Below are positions 17,135-25,820 of a DNA stretch of 64,000 nucleotides, piece by piece. Numbering within the stretch: the first letter of the stretch is position 1; the number at the start of each line of letters is the position of its first letter. The position numbers were made by a program, and so were the translations under genes. The notes under the pieces were generated by a model, which saw only the letters and a program-made list of their open reading frames with translations, had not been told where the DNA came from and did not search any database. Origin of the DNA: Mesorhizobium sp. M1C.F.Ca.ET.210.01.1.1 (lineage in GTDB: Bacteria; Pseudomonadota; Alphaproteobacteria; Rhizobiales; Rhizobiaceae); contig NZ_SRUU01000012.1 in NCBI RefSeq assembly GCF_004791585.1, positions 62,001 through 126,000 of the forward strand. Reading direction: 5' to 3'.

Positions 17135-17335
17135 ATGAACGGCAACAATGGCGAACGGAGCGCTGGACTCGCCAACGATATCAGGCGCCAGGTTGGCACA
17201 GAAGCGACGAAGCGCTTTCTGCGCACGCTCCCCGTATTTCGTCTGGAAAAAGAGGTGCCGAAGCGGCTTACGGACCTGCTCGACCGCCTCGAAGGGGCCG
17301 AGGCCGAAAGGGTAGGCGGCGAGCGGCGTCGATAG
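17135..17335 (+). CDS. Small basic hypothetical protein (66 residues)
   Basis: I do not recognise this protein. It would start at the ATG at 17135 and encodes a mostly helical, highly charged chain with LANDIRRQVGTEATKRFLRT, then LPVFRLEKEVPKRLTDLLDRL and an RGGERRR-like basic tail. No signal peptide, membrane segment or cysteine. The spread of hydrophobic residues in the second helix looks protein-like, but the upstream sequence has only a weak TTGGGA as ribosome-binding site. It lies between divergent grpE and the PfpI-family gene. A 102-codon frame on the opposite strand competes and is less protein-like. Confidence 0.42.
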   Translation: MNGNNGERSAGLANDIRRQVGTEATKRFLRTLPVFRLEKEVPKRLTDLLDRLEGAEAERVGGERRR

Positions 17336-17392
17336 CCGCATGCCGCCCTTATGATGTTCCGCCGATGATGTTTCGTGCGGGGGCCAGGCGAA

Positions 17393-18013
17393 CTAGGCTG
17401 CCTTGCGTTCGTCGCGCATAAGCGCCTCGCCATGGCGGATTTCGGTGCCGAGCACCTTCAGGCATTCCCGCATGAAGGCGGCAAGCCCCGGCCATCCCTT
17501 GGCTGACACCAGATTGCCGTGGACATGCGCGCCGGTCGGCGCAACGTCGATATAGATGCCGCCGGCGAGTGTCACCTCGGGCTCGCAATACTGCAGCGCC
17601 GCTACTTCCCTGCCGCGCACCACCCCGTCGACGGCGATCAGGATCTGCACGCCGTGGCAGATGGTGAAGATCGGCTTGCCGGTCTCGTGGAAATGTCTGA
17701 CCAGCGCCTGCACGCGCTTGTCGATGCGGATATATTCCGGCCCGCGCCCGCCGGCCGCGTAGACCGCATCGTAGTCCGCGGGGTTCACCTCGGCGAAGGT
17801 CTTGTTGAGGATATAGTCGTGGCCGAGCTTTTCGGTATAGGTCTGATGGCCTTCGAAGTCGTGCAGCGAGGTCTTGAGCACGTCGCCGGCCTTCTTGTCC
17901 GGGCACACGACATGGACGGTGTGGCCGACCGCATGCATGGCCTGCTCAAAGACGAAAATCTCGTATTCCTCGCTGAACTCGCCAACGAGCATCAATATCT
18001 TCTTGCCTGCCAT
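17393..18013 (-). CDS. DJ-1/PfpI family protein
   Basis: Protein of 206 residues with the DJ-1/PfpI fold. The N-terminal strand is KKILMLVGEFSEEYEIFVF, the acidic partner is in the NPADYDAVYAAGGRGPEYIR segment, and the nucleophile-elbow cysteine is in PIFTICHGVQILIAV (about residue 119), with a neighbouring histidine. Members include protein deglycase/glyoxalase III, isonitrile hydratase-like enzymes and chaperones; the precise activity is open. The GMC oxidoreductase follows on the same strand upstream by 194 bp containing two candidate GntR operators, so it may be separately regulated. Confidence 0.86.
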   Translation of the reverse strand: MAGKKILMLVGEFSEEYEIFVFEQAMHAVGHTVHVVCPDKKAGDVLKTSLHDFEGHQTYTEKLGHDYILNKTFAEVNPADYDAVYAAGGRGPEYIRIDKRVQALVRHFHETGKPIFTICHGVQILIAVDGVVRGREVAALQYCEPEVTLAGGIYIDVAPTGAHVHGNLVSAKGWPGLAAFMRECLKVLGTEIRHGEALMRDERKAA

Positions 18014-18110
18014 GCCGGGTCCTCCCTCTGCCGCTATTTATTTCGAGGTTCGAAATTATAACCCTACCCTAAGGGCAAGACGGCGGAAGAGGAAGTGCAA
18101 ATCGCTCAAG

Positions 18111-18121
18111 TGGTCTGACCA
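18111..18121. promoter_or_regulatory. Candidate FadR/GntR-type operator 1
   Basis: Perfect palindrome TGGTC-T-GACCA, matching the TGGTNNNACCA pattern of FadR-subfamily GntR regulators. It lies about 100 bp upstream of the PfpI-family gene start, in the intergenic region behind the GMC gene. Confidence 0.5.
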
Positions 18122-18184
18122 GATGGATTCAGCCTCTTGGGCAAGGCGGGAAAGCCGACTCGCCCGAGACAAAATCCAGGGAAC

Positions 18185-18195
18185 TGGTCCGACCA
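18185..18195. promoter_or_regulatory. Candidate FadR/GntR-type operator 2
   Basis: Second copy, TGGTC-C-GACCA, centre-to-centre 74 bp from the first (about seven helical turns), just beyond the GMC gene stop. Two matching palindromes in 85 bp are unlikely by chance and suggest cooperative binding. Confidence 0.5.
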
Positions 18196-18207
18196 AGCAG
18201 GCGAAGG

Positions 18208-19815
18208 TCAGGCGGCCACCCGGATCATGTCCGCTGCCTTCTCGGCGATCATGATCGTCGGCGCGTTGGTGTTGCCGCCGATCAGGGTCGGCATCACCGA
18301 GGCATCGACCACGCGCAGCCCTTCGAGCCCGCGAACCTTGAGCTCCGGGTCGACCACGGCCATGTCGTCGATGCCCATCTTGCAGGTGCCGGCAGGGTGA
18401 TAGATGGTGTCGGCGCGCGCCCTGATATGCGCCATCAGCTCGGCGTCGCTGGAAGCACCGGCCGTGTAGATCTCCTTCTGGCGATACTTCGCCAGCGCCG
18501 GCGCCTCCAATATGGTCCTCGTCATCCTCGCTCCCTTGAGCAGAAGGTCGGCGTCGCGCTCGTCCTCAAGGAAACGCGGATCGATGCGCGGCGGCGCCAG
18601 CGGATCCTTGCCGAACAACCCCACCTCGCCGCGCGAATACGGCCGAAGCACGCAGACATGGCAGGAAAAGCCGTAGCCCATATGCAGCTTGCGGCCGTGG
18701 TCGTCGACGATGGCGATGCAGAAATGCAATTGCAGGTCCGGACGCTCGAGCGACGGATCGGATTTAAGGAAAGCGCCGGCTTCGGCATAGGGCGTGGCGA
18801 TCATGCCGGTGCCATCCTTGCGCCAGCGCAGCATGTGCCTGATCAGGCCGGGCATGCCGGTGAGGCCGATGCCCATCAAATCCGTCTCCCGCGACTTCCA
18901 GGCCAGGATGAAATCGAGATGATCCTGCAGGTTCTTGCCAACGCCCGGCAGCTCGTGGACGAGCGGAATGCCGTGCGCCGCGAGCTCGACCGCCGGACCG
19001 ATGCCGGAGAGCAGAAGCAGCTGCGGCGAGCCGAACGCCCCGCCGCAGAGAATGACCTCGCGTCTGGCTTCCGCCACCGCTTCGCCTTTGCCGATGCGAT
19101 ATCGCACGCCCCTGGCGCGCTTGCCGTCGAGCACGAGGCCCGTCGCATGCGCGCCGGTGATGACGGTAAGATTCGGCCGGCTCATCGCCGGATGCAGATA
19201 GGCGGCGGCGGCCGAGCAGCGCTCGCCATTGCGGCGCTCGCTCCAGAATTGGGTGACCTGGTAGAGCCCCGCACCTTCCTGCTCCGGCCCGTTGAAGTCG
19301 TCATTGCGCCTGACCTGGTTTTCGCCGCAGGCCTCGACAAAGGCTTTCGAGATCGGACGCGGCTCCTGCTGCTCGGCAACCCTGAGCGGCCCATCGCCGC
19401 CATGCAGCGCGCCGGCACCGCGCTGGTTGCCCTCGGCGCGCCGGAAATAGGGCAGCACCTCTTCCCACGACCAGCCGTCGCAGCCGAGGTCGGCCCATTC
19501 GTCATAGTCGCGGCGGTTGCCCCGCGTGTAGAGCATGGCGTTGATGGCGCTGGAGCCGCCCAACGCCTTGCCGCGCGGCTGGTAGCCCCTGCGGCCGTTG
19601 AGACCCTCCTGCGGCACCGTCTGGAAGGCCCAGTTGTTGAGCTTCGGGCGTCCCGGCAGCAGCGCGATGATGCCCGCCGGTGCGCGGATCAGCAAATCCT
19701 TGCCGGCGCCTCCCGCTTCGAGCAGGCAAACCGTCTTCGATGGGTCTTCGGAAAGCCTGGCGGCAAGCGTCGAGCCGGCGGAGCCACCGCCGGCAATCAC
19801 ATAGTCGTAGCGCAT
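18208..19815 (-). CDS. GMC-family FAD-dependent oxidoreductase (choline dehydrogenase-like)
   Basis: FAD enzyme of the glucose-methanol-choline family oxidising an alcohol. The 535 residues start with the dinucleotide motif [20 protein letters not shown], then the GMC signature 1 region ([24 protein letters not shown], near 78-98), signature 2 ([16 protein letters not shown] near 260) and the C-terminal catalytic stretch [10 protein letters not shown] near 470 with the active-site histidine, and [17 protein letters not shown] at the end. It resembles AlkJ/BetA-type alcohol dehydrogenases, but no betaine genes are adjacent, so the substrate is undefined. The ATG at 19815 matches the family N-terminus. 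Confidence 0.9.
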   Translation of the reverse strand: MRYDYVIAGGGSAGSTLAARLSEDPSKTVCLLEAGGAGKDLLIRAPAGIIALLPGRPKLNNWAFQTVPQEGLNGRRGYQPRGKALGGSSAINAMLYTRGNRRDYDEWADLGCDGWSWEEVLPYFRRAEGNQRGAGALHGGDGPLRVAEQQEPRPISKAFVEACGENQVRRNDDFNGPEQEGAGLYQVTQFWSERRNGERCSAAAAYLHPAMSRPNLTVITGAHATGLVLDGKRARGVRYRIGKGEAVAEARREVILCGGAFGSPQLLLLSGIGPAVELAAHGIPLVHELPGVGKNLQDHLDFILAWKSRETDLMGIGLTGMPGLIRHMLRWRKDGTGMIATPYAEAGAFLKSDPSLERPDLQLHFCIAIVDDHGRKLHMGYGFSCHVCVLRPYSRGEVGLFGKDPLAPPRIDPRFLEDERDADLLLKGARMTRTILEAPALAKYRQKEIYTAGASSDAELMAHIRARADTIYHPAGTCKMGIDDMAVVDPELKVRGLEGLRVVDASVMPTLIGGNTNAPTIMIAEKAADMIRVAA

Positions 19816-19892
19816 CTTCTCCTCCCGGCGGATGTTTCCGTCCGTTCTTCGAGAAAATGCCTGCTTGCGTGGCTTGTAAAGATGCCGCTGCG

Positions 19893-20426
19893 TCAGCCGG
19901 GGCGCTTGCGCCGCCAGGAATATTTCGGGCCCTTGGGCTCGGGTTCCACGGCCGGCTGGTAATAGACCGGCAGACCGCCGGTGCGTCCTTCCTCCAGCCG
20001 CTTCAACAGCACCGGATTGGAGATCTCGAACTCGTCGAAGCCGAGCCTCAGCATGTGCGGCAGCTGGTCGACCAGCACCTGCCCCGTGGCGCGGACCGCG
20101 CCCTTGAAATCATGCCGGGCGCGCAGCAATTCGCCCTTGGAGAAGGAACGGCCGTCATTGAATGCCGGGAAAGCGAGCGCCACCAGCGACAGCTGGTCGA
20201 GCAGGCCGACGATCTTGTCGAGCTCGTCGCCGGGCAGCAGGAGCACGCCGATGCGCTCCTTGGCCGACTTGCGGGTCTCGTCATCAAGCGCGAGGAAAGC
20301 CTGCAACGGCAGGATGAAGCGGCCATTGCCAACAAGCGCCTCAGCGCTTTCTGCATGGGTCCATTCGTCCTCGCGAAAACCCTTCGGGGTCCAGAGGCGG
20401 GTCCCGGGTGTCGTCGATTCAGTCAT
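19893..20426 (-). CDS. DUF934 protein of the sulfite reduction operon
   Basis: Protein of 177 residues of the DUF934 family, which in Proteobacteria is nearly always encoded beside sulfite reductase and is thought to be an accessory or electron-transfer-linked factor; its function is unproven. Visible features are [25 protein letters not shown], then [35 protein letters not shown], the core segment of the family, and a basic proline-rich tail. No cysteines that would suggest a cluster. The ATG at 20426 is chosen over upstream starts that run into the 92-bp gap after cysH. Last gene of the cysG-to-DUF934 operon. Confidence 0.85.
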   Translation of the reverse strand: MTESTTPGTRLWTPKGFREDEWTHAESAEALVGNGRFILPLQAFLALDDETRKSAKERIGVLLLPGDELDKIVGLLDQLSLVALAFPAFNDGRSFSKGELLRARHDFKGAVRATGQVLVDQLPHMLRLGFDEFEISNPVLLKRLEEGRTGGLPVYYQPAVEPEPKGPKYSWRRKRPG

Positions 20427-20518
20427 CAAAAATCCTAAAGTCCAAAAAGTCCCAAGCGCGCCGGCAGACGGCCAGCAGCCGTGACTTGGAGCCGACATCA
20501 CGTGAATAGCGATATACC

Positions 20519-21283
20519 CTAAAGTGAAGCGTCGGTCAGCGACTTCTCCAGCCCGGAGAGATGGATGCCGCACTCGGTCTTGGCGTGCCCTGCCCAGCGG
20601 CCGCTGCGCGCATCCTCGCCCGGCTGCACCGGTTGCGTGCAGGGGAAGCAGCCGATCGAGAGATAGCCATAGGCGACCAGCGGGTTTTCGCGGAGCGCAT
20701 GCGCGCGCATGTAGTCGGCCTGGTCCGACGTCGTCCAGTGCGCCAGCGGATTGATGCGGATGCGCGAGCCGACCGCCTCGAAGACCGGAAGTGCCGCGCG
20801 CGTCGAGGCCTGGAAGCGCTTGCGCCCGGTGAACCAGGCGCGGAACGGCTCGACGCCGCGCGCCAGCGGCTCGACCTTGCGCACATTGCAGCAGGCGTCG
20901 GTGTCGGTCTCGTTGAGCCTGCCGGTCGGATCGACTCGCTCGAGCGCGGCTTCGTCGGGCTTGATCACCCTGATATCTGTCAGGCCGAAATCGGCAACCA
21001 GCGCGTCACGGTAACCCAGCGTTTCCTCGAAATGCTTGCCGGTATCGAGGAAGATCACCGGCAGCGAGCGGTCGATCTCCGCGATCATGTGCAGGAGCAC
21101 CGCCGAATCCGCGCCGAAGGACGACACGGCGGCGACCTCGCCGCGGAAAGATTCGCGCACAGACCGCTCGATGATCTCGATCGGCTTCAGATGCCCGAGC
21201 AGCGCGTCGAGCCCCGCCGCTTCCGCGGCAACGCCGGCCTCGACGTCGACGATACGGTCAAGCGGCCTTGGTTTCGCCAGCAT
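20519..21283 (-). CDS. cysH: Adenylyl-sulfate (APS) reductase, CysH type
   Basis: Reduces activated sulfate to sulfite using thioredoxin. The 254 residues contain the PP-loop-type AVSSFGADSAVLLHMIAEID (near 49-70) and the substrate-binding GYRDALVADFGL region. Two cysteine pairs, TDACCNVRKVEPL (near 138) and GCFPCTQP (near 225), are the four ligands of the [4Fe-4S] cluster of the APS-reductase subtype; PAPS-only reductases lack them. The C-terminal ECGIHL carries the catalytic cysteine. The start at 21283 overlaps the end of cysI by 26 bp. The subtype call is from family knowledge and the visible cysteines. Confidence 0.93.
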   Translation of the reverse strand: MLAKPRPLDRIVDVEAGVAAEAAGLDALLGHLKPIEIIERSVRESFRGEVAAVSSFGADSAVLLHMIAEIDRSLPVIFLDTGKHFEETLGYRDALVADFGLTDIRVIKPDEAALERVDPTGRLNETDTDACCNVRKVEPLARGVEPFRAWFTGRKRFQASTRAALPVFEAVGSRIRINPLAHWTTSDQADYMRAHALRENPLVAYGYLSIGCFPCTQPVQPGEDARSGRWAGHAKTECGIHLSGLEKSLTDASL

Positions 21284-22928
21284 AGAGCGCCTCCTTGAAC
21301 GGCGCGGGACCGACTCTGCGGTAGGCGTCGATAAAACGTTCATCGGGACTGAGCCGAAGGCCGAGATAGGTATCGACGATCTGCTCGATGGCATCGGTGA
21401 TCTCTTCCGAAGAAAAGCCGCGGCCGATGATCTCGCCGACGGAGGTGTTCTCGTCGGCCGAGCCGCCAAGCGTCACCTGGTAGAGCTCGGAGCCCTTCTT
21501 CTCGACACCGAGAATGCCGATATGGCCGACATGGTGGTGGCCGCAGGCATTGATGCAGCCGGAGATCTTCAGCTTCAGTTCGCCGATCTCGCGCTGCCGC
21601 TCCAGCGAGGCGAAGCGGCGCGAGATTTCCTGCGCCACCGGAATGGAACGCGCTGTCGCCAGCGCACAGTAATCGAGGCCCGGGCAGGAGATGATGTCGC
21701 TGATCAGATTGGAATTGGCCGTCGCCAGGCTGATCTCGACCAGCGCGTCATAGACCGCCTTGAGGTCGGCGCGCGCCACATGCGGCAGGATCAGGTTCTG
21801 CTCGTGGCTGACACGCAATTCGTCGAAAGCGTATTTCTCGGCGATGTCGGCAACCGCTTCCATCTGGCTGTCGGTGGCGTCACCGGGCACCTCGCCGATG
21901 CCCTTGAGCGAGATGGTCACCGCCGCATAGTCGGGATGGCGGTGCGTCACCACGTTCTGGTCGAGCCATTCGGAAAAATTCTTGGAATCGAGCCGCGCCT
22001 GTTTCACTGCCGCGTCGCCTTCAGGCCGGTCGACCAGCTTCGGCGGCGCGAAATAGGCGTTGATCGCCTGGATGTCGGCCTCCGGCAGCTTCAGCTCGGC
22101 ATCCTTCAGCTCCTGCCATTCGGCCTCGATCTGGCGGGTGATCTCCTCGACGCCGGTCTCGTGCACCAGGATCTTGATGCGCGCCTTGTACTTGTTGTCG
22201 CGGCGGCCATAGAGGTTGTAAACGCGCAGGATCGCCGTGCAGTAGGAGAGAAGGTCGGCTTCCGGCAGGAAGTCGCGGATCTTCTTCGCCACCATCGGTG
22301 TGCGCCCCTGGCCGCCGCCGACATAGACGGCGAAGCCCAGCTCGCCGGCCGCGTTCTTCTTCAGATGCAGGCCGATGTCGTGCGTCTGGATGGCGGCGCG
22401 GTCGCGCTCAGCGCCCGTCACCGCGATCTTGAACTTGCGCGGCAGGAATGAGAATTCCGGATGCACTGACGACCATTGGCGCAGTATTTCCGCATAGGGG
22501 CGCGGATCGGCGACCTCATCGGCGGCGGCTCCCGCGAAATGGTCGGCGGTGACGTTGCGGATGCAGTTGCCGCTGGTCTGGATGGCGTGCATCTCGACGC
22601 TCGCCAGATCGGCAAGGATCGCCGGAATATCGGACAGCGCCGGCCAGTTGAACTGGATGTTCTGGCGCGTCGTGAAATGGCCGTAGCCCTTGTCGTACTT
22701 GCGCGCGATGTGGCCGAGCATGCGCAATTGCCGGCTGTTCAGCGTGCCATAGGGCACGGCGATGCGCAGCATATAGGCATGCAGTTGCAGATAGACGCCG
22801 TTCATCAGCCTGAGCGGGCGGAACTGGTCCTCGGTGATCTCACCGGCAAGCCGGCGCTGCACCTGGTCGCTGAACTCGGCGACACGGGCCTCTACGAAAT
22901 CGTGGTCGAACTCGTCGTAACGGTACAT
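21258..22928 (-). CDS. cysI: Nitrite/sulfite reductase, hemoprotein (assimilatory sulfite reductase)
   Basis: Siroheme and [4Fe-4S] enzyme reducing sulfite to sulfide. The 556 residues have two ferredoxin-like half-domains and two siroheme domains. The first siroheme signature is TSGNCIRNVTADHFAGA (near 115), the cluster ligands lie in ISCPGLDYCALATARS and ISGCINACGHHHVGHIGILG (C-x5-C and C-x3-C). An N-terminal MYRYDEFDHDFVEARVAEF opens the protein at 22928. No flavoprotein CysJ gene is in the window, so the donor may be ferredoxin, as in plant-type enzymes. The substrate is taken as sulfite from the operon. Confidence 0.93.
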   Translation of the reverse strand: MYRYDEFDHDFVEARVAEFSDQVQRRLAGEITEDQFRPLRLMNGVYLQLHAYMLRIAVPYGTLNSRQLRMLGHIARKYDKGYGHFTTRQNIQFNWPALSDIPAILADLASVEMHAIQTSGNCIRNVTADHFAGAAADEVADPRPYAEILRQWSSVHPEFSFLPRKFKIAVTGAERDRAAIQTHDIGLHLKKNAAGELGFAVYVGGGQGRTPMVAKKIRDFLPEADLLSYCTAILRVYNLYGRRDNKYKARIKILVHETGVEEITRQIEAEWQELKDAELKLPEADIQAINAYFAPPKLVDRPEGDAAVKQARLDSKNFSEWLDQNVVTHRHPDYAAVTISLKGIGEVPGDATDSQMEAVADIAEKYAFDELRVSHEQNLILPHVARADLKAVYDALVEISLATANSNLISDIISCPGLDYCALATARSIPVAQEISRRFASLERQREIGELKLKISGCINACGHHHVGHIGILGVEKKGSELYQVTLGGSADENTSVGEIIGRGFSSEEITDAIEQIVDTYLGLRLSPDERFIDAYRRVGPAPFKEALYAGETKAA

Positions 22929-22968
22929 GCTTCGTCTTTCAGGGCGCGTCCGCCCGCTTTCCTGTGCT

Positions 22969-23274
22969 TTATGCCGCCCGGGCGGCTTCCGGGCTCGCCT
23001 GCTTGCCAAGATCGGTTCGGATGGTCGGACCCGCGGCGCGGATTTTCTCGCGCAGCCGCACCGGCTCGACCAGGCCGTCGGTCACGATGACGTCGATCAG
23101 GTTGACGTCAACCACCTCATTGTTGCCGGCGGCCGCGGCGCCGATGCCTTCGAGCCTGTCCTCCGCCGCCTTGTCATGGGCGATGTCGGCATGGCCGACC
23201 GTCTCCGCCCAGCCGCCATCGGCATACCAGACGGCGATGCCGTCGGAGAGCCTGTTCGCGGTCAGAACCTTCAT
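22969..23274 (-). CDS. DUF2849 protein of the sulfite reduction operon
   Basis: Small protein of 101 residues, DUF2849 family, found between siroheme synthase and sulfite reductase genes in Alphaproteobacteria. It shows MKVLTANRLSDGIAVWY, the opening strand typical of the family, followed by an Ala-rich middle and VDVNLIDVIVTDGLVEPVRLREKIRAAGPT. Function unknown; a role in siroheme insertion or in assembly of the reductase is inference from context. Its ATG overlaps the cysG stop as ATGA (23274-23271), which indicates translational coupling. Confidence 0.83.
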   Translation of the reverse strand: MKVLTANRLSDGIAVWYADGGWAETVGHADIAHDKAAEDRLEGIGAAAAGNNEVVDVNLIDVIVTDGLVEPVRLREKIRAAGPTIRTDLGKQASPEAARAA

Positions 23275-24734
23275 TGTTCAACTCCCTCGTCGGCCGGATT
23301 GGCCGCACTCTCATGCCCTGTATCTTCACGTCTGTGTGCCGCGAGCGGCTCGGAACCTTCGAAATTGGCGCCGGCGACCGCGTCGCCGATGATCGTCATG
23401 ACCGGGCCGGTGAGATCGGCGCGCGCTTCCAGCGACGGCAGATCGGCCAGCGTGCCGTGGAAACGCCGGCGGTTGCCGAGGCTGGCATTTTCGACGACGG
23501 CGACGGCGGTGTCGGGCGACAGTCCGGCCTCGATCAGACGGCCGGCGACTTCGGCGGCGACCGAGCGGCCCATATAGACGGCGACGGTGGCGCCCGAGAT
23601 GGCAAGCTTGGCCCAGTCGGGCAGCGAGTTGCCCTTGAGGTCGTGGCCGGTGGTGAACACCATCGAGGACGAGACCCCGCGCAGCGTCAGCGGCAGTTCG
23701 AAATCGGCGGCGGCGGCGAAAGCGGCGGTGACGCCAGGAACAACTTCGTAGGCAACGCCGGCCTCGCGCAGCGCCGCCATCTCCTCGCCCGCCCGGCCGA
23801 ACACCAGCGGATCGCCGGACTTCAGCCGCACCACGCGCTTGCCGGCACGGCCAAGCTCGATGAGCAGTGCGTTGATCTCTTCCTGGCTCTTGGAGTGGCA
23901 ACCCTTGCGCTTGCCGACGGGCAGGCGCTCGGCGTCGCGGCGGCCCATGGCGACAATCCCCTCCGGAACCAGCGCGTCATAGACGATCGCGTCGGCCTCC
24001 ATCAGCAGCCGGTGGGCGCGCAGCGTCAACAGGTCTTCCGCGCCCGGACCGGCGCCGACCAGCGCGATATGGCCGGCCGCTGGCGCATTCGAAGCCAGAA
24101 GATCAAGCGCCGCATCATGCGCCCTGGCGAACTCTCCGGCTTCGATCGCCTTGGCCGGGGCGCCGGCGAAGAAATCGCTCCAGAAACGGCGGCGGCGATT
24201 GCCCTTCGGCAGCCGCTCGGCCGCACCACGGAACGAAGCCGCCAAGGCAGCCAGCCGGCCGAGCGACGGCGACAGCATGCGGTCGATGCGCGCGCGCAGC
24301 AGCTGCGCGAGCACCGGGCCGGCGCCTTCGGTGCCGATGGCGATGGCAACCGGCGCCCGGTTGACCAGCGCTGGGGTGAAGAAATCGCAGAGTTCCGGCC
24401 GGTCCACGGCATTGACCGGGATACCCAGCCGGCGCGCGTCCTCGGCGACGCGGCGGTCGAGCGCCTCGTCGCCGTTGGCGGCAAATGCCAGGGCAGCGCC
24501 TTCGAGCTGCGCGGCATCGTAGGCGGCATCGACATGGACGGCGCCGGAGGTCGCGATGAAGGCAAGCAGCTCCGCATTGGCGTGATCTGCGATGATGCGC
24601 AGCTCGGCGCTCGACTGCGCAATCAGCCTTGCCTTGGCAAGCGCCTCCTCGCCATTGCCGACGATGGCCACGGCTCCGCCATCGACCCGCATGAAGACGG
24701 GGAAGGCGTTGAGCTTGGCGTTGGCTGGCGACAT
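23271..24734 (-). CDS. cysG: Siroheme synthase CysG (multifunctional)
   Basis: Makes siroheme from uroporphyrinogen III by methylation, oxidation and iron insertion. The 487 residues comprise an N-terminal dehydrogenase/ferrochelatase module (1-210; GGAVAIVGNGEEALAKARLI and IPVNAVDRPELCDFFTPALV) and the C-terminal uroporphyrinogen III methyltransferase (about 218-465; ALVGAGPGAEDLLTLRAHRLL, YDALVPEGI, KRKGCHSKSQEEINALL, RLKSGDPLVFGRAGEE). It supplies the cofactor for the downstream sulfite reductase. First gene of the operon, preceded by 430 bp without a recognised gene. Confidence 0.95.
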   Translation of the reverse strand: MSPANAKLNAFPVFMRVDGGAVAIVGNGEEALAKARLIAQSSAELRIIADHANAELLAFIATSGAVHVDAAYDAAQLEGAALAFAANGDEALDRRVAEDARRLGIPVNAVDRPELCDFFTPALVNRAPVAIAIGTEGAGPVLAQLLRARIDRMLSPSLGRLAALAASFRGAAERLPKGNRRRRFWSDFFAGAPAKAIEAGEFARAHDAALDLLASNAPAAGHIALVGAGPGAEDLLTLRAHRLLMEADAIVYDALVPEGIVAMGRRDAERLPVGKRKGCHSKSQEEINALLIELGRAGKRVVRLKSGDPLVFGRAGEEMAALREAGVAYEVVPGVTAAFAAAADFELPLTLRGVSSSMVFTTGHDLKGNSLPDWAKLAISGATVAVYMGRSVAAEVAGRLIEAGLSPDTAVAVVENASLGNRRRFHGTLADLPSLEARADLTGPVMTIIGDAVAGANFEGSEPLAAHRREDTGHESAANPADEGVEQ

Positions 24735-25164
24735 GGCGATAAGAATTAGTTGAACAGTTTGGCAGTTTTACGCGGGCTGGGCAAAAACCAGAAGGCAAGC
24801 ACTCGCGCATCCCTCGGAGGCAGGCAATCGCTTTTTCGCAACCGCGAAAGGCAGGAGAAAAAAATTCTACGCCGAAGCGTGAGGTGGCCAGATACCTCGC
24901 CAGCATCCATTGATCCAGCATAATTTTTAGCGTTGCCCGGACAGCGCGGCAAAATAGTTTTTTCTAAATTCTACTAAATCAGTAGATTAAAGCCATGCCC
25001 GCGGCGCACGGCCGATTGATGCGCCTTGCAAGAGACGATCGATCACTCGCAGGTCGGCGGGAACAATCACGCTTGGCGGCACGTTTGGCTGACGATCACA
25101 TGCCTGCCGACAGATCGCATTTTGCAACTCGGTCGACAGGCCCGGAAGCTAAAAGGAGAGCGCT
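24735..25164. other. 430-bp region between cysG operon and host-attachment gene
   Basis: Divergent intergenic region without a convincing gene. It is AT-richer than its neighbours near 24945-24995. It contains the palindrome TCTACT-AAATC-AGTAGA (24970-24986) and a small hairpin TTTCGC/GCGAAA near 24833. It should carry the promoters of the sulfur operon and of the gene at 25165. Confidence 0.7.
24970..24986. promoter_or_regulatory. Palindromic candidate operator in the sulfur operon upstream region
   Basis: Inverted repeat TCTACT-AAATC-AGTAGA, 6-bp perfect arms with a 5-bp spacer, inside an AT-rich patch 236 bp before cysG and 178 bp before the gene at 25165. Symmetry and location suggest a regulator site, but the regulator is unknown. 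Confidence 0.42.
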
Positions 25165-25602
25165 ATGAGCATCAGGCTGAAACACGATCTTTGGGTCATC
25201 GTGGCTGACGGCGAAAAGGCGCTTTTCCTCCGCAACCAGGGCGATACCAAATACCCGAACCTGCAGGTCGTGCAGGAGATGGAACAGGAAAACCCGGCCA
25301 CCCGGGAGCAAGGCACCGACAAGCCAGGCCGCTACGCTGAGGGCCCCCGCAGCGCTATTGAAGAGACCGACTGGCATCGCCTCGGCAAGGAACGTTTTGC
25401 TGACGATATTGCCGACCGGCTCTACAAGCTTGCGCATCGGGGCGACTTCGACGAGATCGTGCTGATCGCGCCGCCTCAAGTGCTTGGCGAGATGCGGCAG
25501 AAACTGCACAAGGAGGTCTGCGATAAGGTGAAGGCGCAGATACCGAAGACGTTGACCAACCACACCATTCCCGAGATCGAGAAGCTGCTCCAAGCGGCCT
25601 GA
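25165..25602 (+). CDS. Host attachment protein (baeRF12-type)
   Basis: Protein of 145 residues of the family annotated as required for attachment to host cells, a release-factor-1-like (baeRF) fold. It begins RLKHDLWVIVADGEKALFL, has a charged variable middle (EMEQENPATREQGTDKPGR), then ADDIADRLYKLAHRGDFDEIVLIAPPQVLGEMRQKL and a C-terminal KTLTNHTIPEIEKLL. Its role was proposed from Agrobacterium attachment mutants; biochemical function is unknown. GGAG lies upstream of the ATG. It stands alone. Confidence 0.82.
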   Translation: MSIRLKHDLWVIVADGEKALFLRNQGDTKYPNLQVVQEMEQENPATREQGTDKPGRYAEGPRSAIEETDWHRLGKERFADDIADRLYKLAHRGDFDEIVLIAPPQVLGEMRQKLHKEVCDKVKAQIPKTLTNHTIPEIEKLLQAA

Positions 25603-25820
25603 GCCAAGGCAGCGAGAGGCTGTCGAACGCCATTGAGATCGATGCCGCGCGACCGCGCGGCCGGCTGGCTGCGGCTTTCGTCCTCCGGGGCCATCCGCGG
25701 CGCCGATTTCCATGCCGCGGTGGTTGCATCACCGCCGCTCTCCCCGCCATATTGCGAAAGGCGACGGCCTCGGGCGGCGCTTATCCGACATCGCAATTTC
25801 TGAAAGGCGCGCAAGAGACC

